Translations under genes and position numbers: made by a program
In this document: positions 9,704 to 17,619 of the stretch, one piece after another
How positions within the stretch are numbered: the stretch's first letter is position 1
Layout of the letters: the number at the start of each line of letters is the position of its first letter
The notes under the pieces: model-generated
The model's database searches: none
What the model saw: only the letters and a program-made list of their open reading frames with translations
Told to the model about the DNA's origin: nothing
DNA from: Helicobacter pylori
GTDB lineage: Bacteria; Campylobacterota; Campylobacteria; Campylobacterales; Helicobacteraceae
DNA: 64,000 bases
Assembly (NCBI RefSeq): GCF_900120335.1
Contig: NZ_LT635477.1
Location: 124,001 to 188,000 of the forward strand
Direction of reading: 5' to 3'

Positions 9704-10311
9704 GTAGAAGCGAAGTGTTGTTAAACGGAGACATTAATTTTAAAGAAGTGCGTTGCGTGGGCGATGATGGCGAAGTGTATGGGATTATTTCCTCTAAAGA
9801 AGCGCTAAAAATCGCTCAAAATTTAGGCTTGGATTTGGTATTGATTTCAGCGAGCGCGAAACCCCCTGTGTGTAAGGTGATGGATTATAATAAATTCCGC
9901 TACCAAAATGAAAAGAAAATCAAGGAAGCCAAGAAAAAGCAAAAGCAAATTGAAATCAAAGAGATCAAGCTTTCCACTCAAATCGCGCAAAACGATATTA
10001 ACTATAAAGTCAAGCATGCGAGAGAATTTATTGAAGCCAATAAGCATGTTAAATTCAAAGTGGTTTTAAAGGGTAGGGAGAGCCAAAACTCAAAAGCCGG
10101 GCTTGATGTGCTTTTTAGAGTGCAAACAATGATGCAAGATTTAGCCAACCCTGAAAAAGAGCCAAAAACCGAGGGGCGTTTCGTTTCGTGGATGTTTGTG
10201 CCTAAGGCTAAAGAAACCCCCAAAAACGAAAAGAAACCTAAAGAAAATAACCCACCTTTTAATCGTATTAACCTTATGAAAGGAGAAAATCATGCCAAAA
10301 ATGAAGACTAA
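9700..10311 (+). CDS. infC: Translation initiation factor IF-3 (TTG start)
   Basis: IF-3 of 203 residues; binds the 30S subunit and rejects unsuitable start codons. The N-terminal domain ([20 protein letters not shown]), a lysine-rich linker ([21 protein letters not shown]) and the C-terminal domain ending [10 protein letters not shown] are all visible. A tail of about 30 charged residues follows the usual end. The start is TTG at 9700, inside the thrS stop (TTGA), with AGAGG seven bases upstream. A non-AUG start is typical of infC in other bacteria, where it allows IF-3 to repress its own synthesis. The 3' end overlaps rpmI by 20 bp. Confidence 0.95.
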
Positions 10312-10486
10312 TCGCGGCGCGTCTAAGCGTTTCAAAGTCAAAAAAAACTTGATTAAGCGTGGCAGCGCTTTTAAAAGCCATATTTTGACTAAAAAAAGCC
10401 CTAAGCGTAAAGCCAATTTAAACGCGCCAAAACATGTGCATCACACTAACGCGCATTCTGTCATGTCGTTGCTTTGCAGGGCTTAG
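10292..10486 (+). CDS. rpmI: Ribosomal protein L35
   Basis: Basic 64-residue 50S protein beginning [15 protein letters not shown], the standard bL35 N-terminus. Its ATG lies within the end of infC and is preceded by AAAGGAG. It is the third gene of the conserved thrS-infC-rpmI-rplT order. Confidence 0.96.
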
Positions 10487-10579
10487 GAATGCTCATTAGA
10501 AAGTGGAGTTAATCCCCTTGTTTAAGGGAAAGTCGTTTGAAAAACGCACCTAAAAATATTTTAAAAGAAAGGTAAAGAA

Positions 10580-10930
10580 ATGAGAGTTAAAACAGGCGTT
10601 GTACGCAGAAGACGCCATAAAAAAGTCTTAAAACTCGCTAGAGGGTTTTATAGTGGCAGAAGAAAGCATTTTAGAAAGGCTAAAGAACAGCTTGAAAGGA
10701 GCATGTATTACGCCTTTAGGGATCGCAAACAAAAGAAAAGAGAGTTCAGGAGTTTGTGGGTGGTAAGGATTAATGCGGCTTGCAGAATGCACGATACAAG
10801 TTATTCGCGCTTCATGCATGCCTTAAAAGTGGCTAATATTGAATTGGACCGCAAGGTTTTAGCAGACATGGCGATGAATGACATGCAAGCCTTTAAGAGC
10901 GTGTTAGAGAGCGTGAAAGAGCATCTTTAA
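10580..10930 (+). CDS. rplT: Ribosomal protein L20
   Basis: bL20, 116 residues, an early 23S rRNA-binding assembly protein; begins [15 protein letters not shown], followed by [22 protein letters not shown] stands before the ATG. The 93-bp gap after rpmI holds a small hairpin (CCCTTGTTTAAGGG near 10515-10528). L20 represses this operon by binding leader RNA in other bacteria; whether that gap serves such a role here is not shown. Confidence 0.96.
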   Translation: MRVKTGVVRRRRHKKVLKLARGFYSGRRKHFRKAKEQLERSMYYAFRDRKQKKREFRSLWVVRINAACRMHDTSYSRFMHALKVANIELDRKVLADMAMNDMQAFKSVLESVKEHL

Positions 10931-10980
10931 TCTCTATTAGCTGTTAAGGTTTTAGTTTTAGCCTAAAAAAGGTGAGAGGA

Positions 10981-11010
10981 TTTAGGAATTTTTACTAAAA
11001 AGTTCCTAAA
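10981..11010 (+). terminator. Terminator hairpin after rplT
   Basis: TTTAGGAATTTTTA and TAAAAAGTTCCTAAA pair over almost their full length with one bulged base, followed by ATTGATTTTTG. Its position 50 bp after the last gene of the thrS-rplT group fits a terminator. Confidence 0.6.
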
Positions 11011-11078
11011 ATTGATTTTTGTTTCAATTTATTTTCATTCAATCGCTATATTTAATCAAAAAGAAAGTAATTTTATAG

Positions 11079-11084
11079 TAGAAT
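11079..11084 (+). promoter_or_regulatory. -10 box of horB
   Basis: TAGAAT 46 bp before the horB start; a transcript from about 11091 would carry the AGAAGGAAGG ribosome-binding site. Confidence 0.5.
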
Positions 11085-11130
11085 GTAGCATTTAGAACTC
11101 AAATAGAGAAAATGTAGAAGGAAGGAATAC

Positions 11131-11991
11131 ATGAAGAAATCTGTTATAGTAGGTGCTATCTCTCTAGCAATGACGAGCTTGTTGTCAGCAGAGACCCCCA
11201 AGCAAGAAAAAGCTATTAAGACTAGCCCTACCAAAAAAGGTGAAAGAAATGCTGCTTTTATAGGGATTGATTACCAGTTGGGTATGCTTAGCACTACCGC
11301 TCAAAATTGTTCCAATGGCAATTGTAATGGTAATCAAAGTGGGGCTTATGGCTCTAACACGCCCAACATGCCCACAGCGTCAAACCCCACAGGAGGGCTT
11401 ACCCATGGTGCTCTAGGGACTCGTGGGTATAAGGGCTTGAGCAACCAACAATACGCTATCAATGGTTTTGGGTTTGTTGTAGGGTATAAGCATTTTTTTA
11501 AGAAATCCCCACAATTTGGAATGCGTTATTACGGGTTCTTTGATTTTGCAAGCTCTTATTATAAGTATTACACTTATAACGATTATGGCATGAGAGACGC
11601 TCGCAAGGGTTCTCAAAGTTTCATGTTTGGCTATGGGGCTGGCACAGATGTGTTGTTTAACCCAGCTATTTTCAATCGTGAGAACTTGCATTTTGGGTTT
11701 TTTCTTGGCGTTGCGATCGGCGGTACCTCTTGGGGTCCAACAAACTATTATTTTAAGGACTTAGCTGAAGAGTATAGAGGGAGTTTCCACCCATCAAATT
11801 TCCAGGTCTTAGTTAATGGCGGGATCCGCTTAGGCACTAAACACCAAGGTTTTGAAATTGGCTTGAAAATCCAAACCATTCGCAACAATTACTACACCGC
11901 TAGTGCGGATAATGTGCCTGAAGGGACTACCTATAGATTCACCTTCCACCGCCCCTATGCCTTTTATTGGCGTTACATTGTAAGCTTTTAA
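11131..11991 (+). CDS. horB: Outer membrane protein HorB
   Basis: Hop/Hor-family outer membrane protein of 286 residues. The signal peptide is MKKSVIVGAISLAMTSLLSA with cleavage before ETPKQ. The C-terminal half is rich in alternating aromatic residues (FGMRYYGFFDFASSYYKYY) and ends YWRYIVSF with the C-terminal phenylalanine recognised by the BAM complex, so it should be a beta barrel. The middle has a low-complexity stretch of Asn, Gly and Ser. Size, position and sequence match HP0127 (Omp4/HorB), reported as a gastric adhesin. It is transcribed alone with a good GAAGGAAGG ribosome-binding site. Confidence 0.85.
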   Translation: MKKSVIVGAISLAMTSLLSAETPKQEKAIKTSPTKKGERNAAFIGIDYQLGMLSTTAQNCSNGNCNGNQSGAYGSNTPNMPTASNPTGGLTHGALGTRGYKGLSNQQYAINGFGFVVGYKHFFKKSPQFGMRYYGFFDFASSYYKYYTYNDYGMRDARKGSQSFMFGYGAGTDVLFNPAIFNRENLHFGFFLGVAIGGTSWGPTNYYFKDLAEEYRGSFHPSNFQVLVNGGIRLGTKHQGFEIGLKIQTIRNNYYTASADNVPEGTTYRFTFHRPYAFYWRYIVSF

Positions 11992-12206
11992 GGTGTTTTA
12001 GGGTTAATCTTATGGGGGCATAGAAAAGGGCTTTTGCTCTTTGTGGTCTTTTATGACTTTCTTTTCTTATGCTAAAGCCGTTATCAAGCGTTATCATAAA
12101 CTCACTAAACAATAGCGTGGCATCAGTCATTGCAAGCAGCCTATCTAATCAAAAAATAGCACAGATTATTGATTGTAAAAATTTTTTAAAAGATTAAACA
12201 ATGAAA

Positions 12207-12395
12207 GAGCTTGCGTCAAGCAAACGATATTCTCTTAAAAAGGCGATCTTCTTGGGTTAGGGGATTTAGGTTGTAGGGGGGAATTATTTCAAAATACCCC
12301 TATCCCCTTAGTTTTGCGTTAAAACAAAGTAACCAAAATCCCATTTTTTAAAAAAATGAAAGAGTGTTAATAAATAAGGTTTATCATTTGATGAG
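12207..12395 (+). repeat. Intergenic G-rich hairpin repeat, copy A
   Basis: Member of the dispersed intergenic family seen also at 14541, 18989, 33983, 43286, 47787 and 57932. Order: a short hairpin GCTTGcgtCAAGC, then GGGTTAGGGGATTTAGG and TAGGGGGG, the spacer ATTTCAAAATA, the complementary CCCCTATCCCCTTA, the tail AACCAAAATCCCATTTTTTAA, and the end motif CATTTGATGA. TTAGGGGAT (12257-12265) pairs with ATCCCCTTA (12302-12310) and TAGGGG pairs with CCCCTA inside it. It lies 3' of horB in the same orientation. The rest of the 485-bp gap (11992-12477) holds no gene I can support. Confidence 0.75.
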
Positions 12396-12432
12396 AATAA
12401 GGAATATAAGTTATTTTTAATGGAGTAGGTGG

Positions 12433-12438
12433 TAAAAT
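12433..12438 (+). promoter_or_regulatory. Possible -10 box of the DUF1104-like gene
   Basis: TAAAAT preceded by GG, 39 bp before the ATG at 12478. Moderate match only. Confidence 0.4.
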
Positions 12439-12477
12439 CCTTGCGATTTCATTTTATTTTTGAATTGGGAGCATTTG

Positions 12478-12909
12478 ATGAAAAAATTAGCGTTTTCTTT
12501 ATTGTTTACGGGGACTTTTTTGGGGCTTTTTTTGAATGCGAGTGATTTTAAGAGCATGGATAATAAGCAGCTATTAGAGCAAGCAGGAAAAGTCGCTCCT
12601 AGCGAAGTCCCTGAGTTTCGTGCGGAAGTCAATAAACGATTACAAGCGATGAAAGAAGAAGATCGTCAAAAATATAAAGCGGATTTCAAGAAAGCTATGG
12701 ATAAGAATTTGGCTTCTTTAAGTCAAGAAGATCGCAACAAGCGTAAAAAAGAAATTCTTGAAGTGATTGCTAACAAAAAGAAAACAATGACCATGAAAGA
12801 ATACCGTGAAGAGGGGTTGGATTTGCATGATTGCGCATGCGAAGGCCCTTTTCATGATCATGAAAAAAAGGGCAAAAAAGGGAAAAAATCAGGCCATCAT
12901 AAGCATTAG
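12478..12909 (+). CDS. Secreted histidine-rich protein, DUF1104-like
   Basis: A 143-residue exported protein. Signal peptide MKKLAFSLLFTGTFLGLFL then NAS/DFKSM. The middle is charged and probably helical (VNKRLQAMKEEDRQKYKADF), which resembles DUF1104 proteins of Helicobacter. The C-terminus LHDCACEGPFHDHE and then GKKSGHHKH clusters histidine and cysteine and looks able to bind nickel, zinc or copper; that is inference. I chose the ATG at 12478 because GGGAG stands at 12467-12471, inside the longer TTG-started frame. It is probably periplasmic. Confidence 0.75.
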   Translation: MKKLAFSLLFTGTFLGLFLNASDFKSMDNKQLLEQAGKVAPSEVPEFRAEVNKRLQAMKEEDRQKYKADFKKAMDKNLASLSQEDRNKRKKEILEVIANKKKTMTMKEYREEGLDLHDCACEGPFHDHEKKGKKGKKSGHHKH

Positions 12910-13000
12910 CGCTTAGGGTGTGCTAACTTTTTTTGATTTTTGTAAAACCACGCCGTAAGTCTCTAGCTTTTGGCTGTGGGGATATAAGGCGTTTTTGCGT

Positions 13001-13006
13001 TATAAT
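13001..13006 (+). promoter_or_regulatory. -10 box of a possible small RNA
   Basis: Perfect TATAAT preceded by TGCGT in a 361-bp stretch without a long gene. It predicts a transcript from about 13013. The next start codons with a ribosome-binding site are over 250 bp away, which suggests a non-coding or leader transcript. Confidence 0.5.
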
Positions 13007-13012
13007 TGTCAT

Positions 13013-13112
13013 GGCGTTTGGGCGTTGACTCTTAAAATAGAGGCTATCTATCTGGTGGGTGAGTCTTGCTACTCTTAAAATCCCTTAGCTGTGGAGAGCA
13101 TGCCAATTTTTT
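13013..13112 (+). ncRNA. Candidate small RNA of about 100 nt
   Basis: Bounded by a TATAAT promoter upstream and a run of six T at 13107-13112. Visible structure: GACTC (13026-13030) can pair with GAGTC about 40 bases on, enclosing the hairpin ATAGAGGCTATCTAT; the 5' TGGC can pair with GCCA just before the T-run. ACTCTTAAAAT occurs twice within it. No ribosome-binding site with a sizeable frame is seen. I do not match it to 6S, SRP, tmRNA or RNase P RNA with confidence. It could instead be the 5' leader of the downstream gene. Confidence 0.3.
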
Positions 13113-13270
13113 AGGGTTAAAGTTTTTGGAGTGTTTGTATTTTTTGGATATTTATAGTATCATACCCAAATGATAAATACCCTTTGAAAGTCTGTATTTT
13201 AAGATGATCAAAATAGCTTGAATTCTAGGTGGGTTTTTATAAATAGAAGAAGATTTTAAAAGAGGGCTTA

Positions 13271-13324
13271 ATGAAGAATAGCATCTGTTTTTGTTGCGGT
13301 TATGGATACAGGAGTTTGGTGTGA
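13271..13324 (+). CDS. Possible 17-residue leader peptide, Cys-rich
   Basis: ATG-started frame encoding MKNSICFCCGYGYRSLV, preceded by AAGAGGG four bases away. Its stop overlaps the GTG start of the next gene as GTGA, the form expected for translational coupling. Three cysteines in four residues (CFCC) are striking. It may be a real leader that tunes translation of the secreted protein, or a chance frame; comparison between strains would decide. Confidence 0.35.
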   Translation: MKNSICFCCGYGYRSLV

Positions 13325-14178
13325 AGCGAATTTTATTTTTTTTAGCGGCTACGACTTTTTTGTTGAGAGCAGAAACAGCTTCTGCTACTATTAACACTAC
13401 AGTTGATCCCAATGTTATGTTTTCTGAAAGCTCCACAGGGAATGTGAAAAAAGACCGCAAGAGGGTTTTAAAGAGCATGGTTAATTTAGAAAAAGAGCGC
13501 GTGAAGAATTTTAACCAGTATTCTGAAACCAAGATGAGTAAGGGCGATTTATCCGCTTTTGGAGCTTTCTTTAAGGGGAGTTTGGAAGATTGCGTGGAGC
13601 AAAAGATTTGTTACTATGAGCATAGGAATGGCAAGGTTTCTTTTGTGGTGAATGACAGAGAAAAGTTTTATAAGCATGTGCTTAAAGACTTAGGGACAGA
13701 GCTTTCACTCCCCTTATTTAATTGGCTTTACAAAGGTTCAGATTTTGGGGCTTTGCATGAGCAGTTTGGGGACATGTATGATGGGTATATCAAATACTTG
13801 ATCAGCATGGTTAGGGTAAGCCAAAAAGAAAAGGCTAGAAAAGTGGATGCAATCGTTCTTAAAAAAATGGAAGAACAGGCTGAGAAAGACACTAAGGCAG
13901 CATTCCAAAAGAGGAGCAGTGGGGAGCTTGAAAGCCATACTGATAGCCCTGAATTTATAAGCTCTTCTAAGACACAGAATTCTTCTAACCCGGATCTAGA
14001 CCCTATGACTAACGCTAACACGCTCAAAGAAACAGCTTCAAAAGAGCCAGAGACTTCTTCAAAAAAGGAAAAAAAGCCCAAGAAAAAACGACGCCTTTCA
14101 AAGAAAGAAAAGCAACAACAGGCCTTACAACAAGAGTTTGAAAAGCAAGTTAGTGGCTCTAGTGAGTCTGAAAAATAG
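13321..14178 (+). CDS. Secreted lysine-rich protein of unknown function
   Basis: 285 residues. The GTG at 13321 is chosen because AGGAG lies six bases upstream and the product then starts with a clean signal peptide, MKRILFFLAATTFLLRAETA. A longer TTG-started reading would hide that signal. The mature part has a folded-looking region with a cysteine pair (EDCVEQKICYYEH) and a C-terminal third of low complexity rich in Ser, Glu and Lys (KKEKKPKKKRRLSKKEK). I do not recognise a family; it corresponds in position to HP0130. The basic tail might bind nucleic acid or cell wall, but nothing proves this. Confidence 0.7.
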   Translation: MKRILFFLAATTFLLRAETASATINTTVDPNVMFSESSTGNVKKDRKRVLKSMVNLEKERVKNFNQYSETKMSKGDLSAFGAFFKGSLEDCVEQKICYYEHRNGKVSFVVNDREKFYKHVLKDLGTELSLPLFNWLYKGSDFGALHEQFGDMYDGYIKYLISMVRVSQKEKARKVDAIVLKKMEEQAEKDTKAAFQKRSSGELESHTDSPEFISSSKTQNSSNPDLDPMTNANTLKETASKEPETSSKKEKKPKKKRRLSKKEKQQQALQQEFEKQVSGSSESEK

Positions 14179-14540
14179 TAAGGAAAAATAGCTAGCTTAC
14201 CTTTTTGAGTAGGGGGCTTTAAATAAGTCTCTTAAGTGCTTCTTTTCTAGGCTTTATGGCTCTCTATCGCTAAGCTCTGTGTCCTATTGATTAGGACTAT
14301 CTCTTTTAAAAACCACCGCTTTTTTGAAGTTTTTAAACTTTTCAGCTCTTTTTACGCTTAATGATTGGCTCTTTTGTTACGCAAAAATCTTTAAAATATA
14401 ATGACGGATAGAGCCATGATAAAATAACTTTAAGACATTCCAACGCATTTTACATAAAAGCATGTGAAAATTTTTGGTTTTATTTTAGTGGGGTATTGGT
14501 AATCAAATTGATGCTTTTGAGTATTTTTCACATTTAAAAA
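14179..14540. other. Intergenic region without a supported gene
   Basis: It holds a TATAAT at 14397-14402 on the plus strand with no coding frame behind it (the nearest ATG gives MIK and a stop), so it may start a short non-coding RNA that runs into repeat copy B. A 66-codon minus-strand frame over 14430-14630 overlaps the dispersed repeat and is probably chance. Confidence 0.4.
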
Positions 14541-14775
14541 AACTTGCGAAAAGCGAGTGATTTTCTCATAACGCGTTCTTATGGGGTTAGGGGATTTAGT
14601 TTTGGGTTTGAAGAGGGCGTTAAAACGCAAAATACCCCCTTATTTTCTTATGAGTTTAAACAAACTTAATGAGTTTTACTACAAAATGAAATCTAAAACA
14701 ATAAAATAACGCTTTAAAACCCTATTTTAATTTTCTAAGAATATTAAAGTTGGACAAGGCTATTGGTATTTGATA
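14541..14775 (+). repeat. Intergenic G-rich hairpin repeat, copy B
   Basis: Begins CTTGCGAAAAGCGAG (5' hairpin), then GGGGTTAGGGGATTTAG, TTTGGG and GAGGG, the spacer GCAAAATACCCCC, TTTTCTTATGAG, and ends TATTGGTATTTGAT. Four runs of three or more G lie at 14583-14617 with loops of 3, 10 and 8 bases. It sits between convergent genes, in the orientation of the upstream secreted-protein gene. Confidence 0.7.
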
Positions 14776-14829
14776 AAAAACAAAGCCTTTTATTTTGAAT
14801 TTAAAGCCCCTAAAGGTTTATTTTAACCC

Positions 14830-16197
14830 TTAGCATTTTAAGGTTTTGGCTAACCCTCCTAACGAAGTCTCTTTGTATTTTTCATTCATGTCTTTTCCGG
14901 TCGCATACATCGTAGCGATCACTTCATCCAGGCTCACTTTAGGCTTGTATTCATCTTCTAAGGCTAGTTTAGAAGCGCTGATCGCTTTAATCGCTCCTAA
15001 AACATTGCGTTCAATGCAAGGGATTTGCACCAAGCCCCCCACCGGATCGCATGTTAATCCTAAATGGTGCTCCATAGCGATTTCACTAGCGATCAAAACC
15101 TGTTGCGTGGTCGCTTGGCACAAATGGGCTAACCCTCCTGCAGCCATAGAGCTTGCCACGCCAATTTCAGCCTGACACCCGGCTTCTGCGCCGCTCAAGG
15201 AAGCGTTTTTCTTGTAAAGATAGCCAATCGCCGCGCTGGTGAGTAAAAAATCATTGATAGATTTTTGCGATAAATTTTCAAACAAATGGTTTTTGGCGTA
15301 TAAAAGCACGCTTGGCACTACCGCGCACGCCCCATTAGTAGGGGCGGTTACCACCTTGCCTCCGCTAGCGTTTTCTTCGGCAATGGAACGAGCGTAAAGC
15401 GAAATGTAATCAATCAAGGCTAAGGGGTCTTTCCCGCTTGTGGGGTGCTTTTCTAGGCGCGTTTTAACGCTTGGGGCTAATCGTGTTACTTTCAAAGAAC
15501 CAGGCAGATACCTTTCTTTAGAATTAGCCCCATTATGATAACACTCAAGCATCGCATGATAGATTTTAGTCATCGTTGCATCAGGGTGGTTTTTGAGGGC
15601 GTTTTCTCTCAAACGCACGATTTCAGCGATGCTTTTTTGGTGTTTTTGGCATAATTCTAGCAACTCTTTAGCGCTTGAAAAATCATAAGCAACGCTTTCA
15701 TTTCCACCCTCTTTAGATAAGTTGTCTAATTCTTTTTCAGTATAGACAAACCCTCCACCAACAGAATAATAAGTCTCTTCTTTTAAAACCTCATTTTTAG
15801 CGTTAAAAGCTTTTAGAATGAGAGCGTTTTGGTGTCTGGCTAAAGGTTTGTTGTCAAAAATCAAATCTTTAGCATAATCAAAAGGGATATGATGCTGGTT
15901 AGCGAGTTTTAAAACCTTGTTTTCAAACACCTCATGCAATAAGGCTTTTTTGGTTGTTGCTTCTAATTCGTTAGCATAAATGCCATGCAAGCCAATCAAA
16001 ACCGCCTCATCGCTCAAATGCCCTTTACCGGTCAAGGCTAATGAGCCATGCAAGGTGATTTGAACGCGTTCAACCTGCTCTAAAATGCCTTTTAACAACC
16101 CGCAAAATCTCGCTCCCGCTTCCATAGGCCCTATGGTGTGTGAAGAGCTAGGCCCCACGCCGATCTTAAAAATGGATAAAATGGAAAAACTAGCCAT
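14830..16197 (-). CDS. sdaA: L-serine dehydratase, single-chain iron-sulfur type
   Basis: Deaminates L-serine to pyruvate and ammonia. 455 residues: an N-terminal regulatory-like domain (GVGPSSSHTIGPMEAGAR) and a C-terminal catalytic domain. Cysteines 341 (AGCQAE), 383 (LTCDPVGG) and 394 (IPCIERN) are the expected 4Fe-4S ligands. The last residue is Cys455; in the Legionella enzyme the C-terminal cysteine reaches into the active site as a cluster ligand, and the same tail-in-mouth arrangement is likely here. The ATG overlaps the sdaC stop by one base (TAATG), so importer and enzyme are coupled. Serine is a preferred carbon source of this bacterium. Confidence 0.95.
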   Translation of the reverse strand: MASFSILSIFKIGVGPSSSHTIGPMEAGARFCGLLKGILEQVERVQITLHGSLALTGKGHLSDEAVLIGLHGIYANELEATTKKALLHEVFENKVLKLANQHHIPFDYAKDLIFDNKPLARHQNALILKAFNAKNEVLKEETYYSVGGGFVYTEKELDNLSKEGGNESVAYDFSSAKELLELCQKHQKSIAEIVRLRENALKNHPDATMTKIYHAMLECYHNGANSKERYLPGSLKVTRLAPSVKTRLEKHPTSGKDPLALIDYISLYARSIAEENASGGKVVTAPTNGACAVVPSVLLYAKNHLFENLSQKSINDFLLTSAAIGYLYKKNASLSGAEAGCQAEIGVASSMAAGGLAHLCQATTQQVLIASEIAMEHHLGLTCDPVGGLVQIPCIERNVLGAIKAISASKLALEDEYKPKVSLDEVIATMYATGKDMNEKYKETSLGGLAKTLKC

Positions 16198-17438
16198 TAA
16201 AATAGTCCTAAAAACACGCTCAAAGCCGTCAAGCTCCCAAAGACAAACACAAAAATATCCACTTTGAAGTTTCTAAAACGCTTCAAACTAGAAACGCTAT
16301 AAAAAGCTATCATGGGCATCACAAAAAGAATGAGCGCGATAATGGGGCCGCCTAAATTTTCAATAAAATCCAAGATATTGGGGTTAATATAAGCCACCAG
16401 CGTGATAGTCAGCCATAAAAAAATCGTTACGCTCACGCTCAAGGTTTTAGAAGCTTGTTTCAACTTTAAACTTTGAATGATAATGCCTTCTAAACCCTCC
16501 TTAGCCCCATAATAATGCCCAAAAAAAGATGAAAAAATCGCTAAAAAAGCCACCACAGGCCCCGCATAGTTGATTAAAGGGTTGTTTAGGGTGTTAGCCA
16601 AATAGCTTAAAATGGGGATGTTTTGTTCCCTTGCTTTCACAAAATCATCAGCATTCAAGCACATGACGCACGAAAACACAAAAAACATCACAAACCCTAA
16701 AAGCATCAGCGATGTCCCTAATTCAATTTGATTGAGTTTATACTCTTTGAAAGCGCCGTATTCTTTTCCCACGTTTTGGGTGAAGGTTGAAATAATGGGG
16801 CTATGGTCGAATGAAAACACAAGCACCGGTAAGGTTAGCCAAATCGCTAACACAAATTCTTTGAAACTCGGCACCACAAAAAGATTAGCGCCTTGCCAAT
16901 AAGGGATAAGATACAAAGAAAAAAGCAATAAAATCAAGCATAAAGGATACACTAAAGCGTTACAAATGCGCGTAACAATCGTAGCGTTAAAAACCATTAC
17001 CAACATCATTAAAGAGACTAATACCACAGCCAGTAAGCCCCGATGAAAAGGCGCTAAATGCAACTGGTTAGTGAAAAAATGATCAAACACGTTAGTGATA
17101 CCCACCCCATAAACCAAGCAAATAGGATAAATCGCCAAGAAATAAAGCAAAGTGATAAGAAAACCCCATTGAGCGCCAAAATGAGAGCGAACGACCATGG
17201 TAATGTCTTCTTGATCTTTAGATCCTATGAAATAAGCTAAGGCTCTATGCCCTAGATAAGTTAAAGGGAAGATGATCGCGCTCATCACCACAATAGCCCA
17301 TATCCCATGCCCACCGGCTCTAATAGGCAAAAATAAAATCCCAGCCCCCACCGCCGTGCCAAATAAGGACACCATCCAACGCAAATCAAACAAATTGAGT
17401 TTTTTAGGATCTCTTAGAACCGCTTTTTCTTGTGCCAT
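16197..17438 (-). CDS. sdaC: Serine transporter of the HAAAP family
   Basis: Inner-membrane carrier of 413 residues with about 11 hydrophobic helices, including FGTAVGAGILFLPIRAGGHG near the N-terminus, the signature of SdaC/TdcC proton- or sodium-coupled amino acid importers. AAAGGG precedes the ATG. The immediate coupling to sdaA (TAATG) supports serine as substrate. The final residues FLGLF are hydrophobic. Confidence 0.92.
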   Translation of the reverse strand: MAQEKAVLRDPKKLNLFDLRWMVSLFGTAVGAGILFLPIRAGGHGIWAIVVMSAIIFPLTYLGHRALAYFIGSKDQEDITMVVRSHFGAQWGFLITLLYFLAIYPICLVYGVGITNVFDHFFTNQLHLAPFHRGLLAVVLVSLMMLVMVFNATIVTRICNALVYPLCLILLLFSLYLIPYWQGANLFVVPSFKEFVLAIWLTLPVLVFSFDHSPIISTFTQNVGKEYGAFKEYKLNQIELGTSLMLLGFVMFFVFSCVMCLNADDFVKAREQNIPILSYLANTLNNPLINYAGPVVAFLAIFSSFFGHYYGAKEGLEGIIIQSLKLKQASKTLSVSVTIFLWLTITLVAYINPNILDFIENLGGPIIALILFVMPMIAFYSVSSLKRFRNFKVDIFVFVFGSLTALSVFLGLF

Positions 17439-17477
17439 GCTATTAAACCGCCCTTTTAATCGTGTTAAAGAGTTTTC

Positions 17478-17483
17478 ATTGTA
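17478..17483 (-). promoter_or_regulatory. -10 box of sdaC-sdaA
   Basis: TACAAT preceded by ATGC on the minus strand, 40 bp before the sdaC start. Good extended -10 match. Confidence 0.5.
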
Positions 17484-17578
17484 GCATAAAGCTTTTTATG
17501 ATTGGGGTTTTTTGAGATTAAGGGGTGGTTTTGGGCGCGCATTTATTCCCTAAAATCCACGATTTAACCCGCACAAGC

Positions 17579-17584
17579 TATAAT
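17579..17584 (+). promoter_or_regulatory. -10 box of the DAHP synthase gene
   Basis: Perfect TATAAT, 35 bp before the ATG, with AAAGGA lying in the short leader. Confidence 0.6.
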
Positions 17585-17619
17585 AACGCTTAAAAAAAGA
17601 TTAATAAAGGATTATAGAA

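Noticed and set aside
13013-13112. Assigning the candidate small RNA to 6S RNA
   Set aside because: CTTAAAA and a GGTGAG stretch recall part of 6S, but the length is too short and the central bubble cannot be shown.
13152-13532. 126-codon minus-strand frame
   Set aside because: It lies opposite the leader and 5' part of the secreted-protein gene, whose signal peptide and ribosome-binding site are convincing; the minus reading has neither.
14430-14630. 66-codon minus-strand frame
   Set aside because: It overlaps repeat copy B, has no signal or ribosome-binding site, and reads like a product of the repeat sequence.
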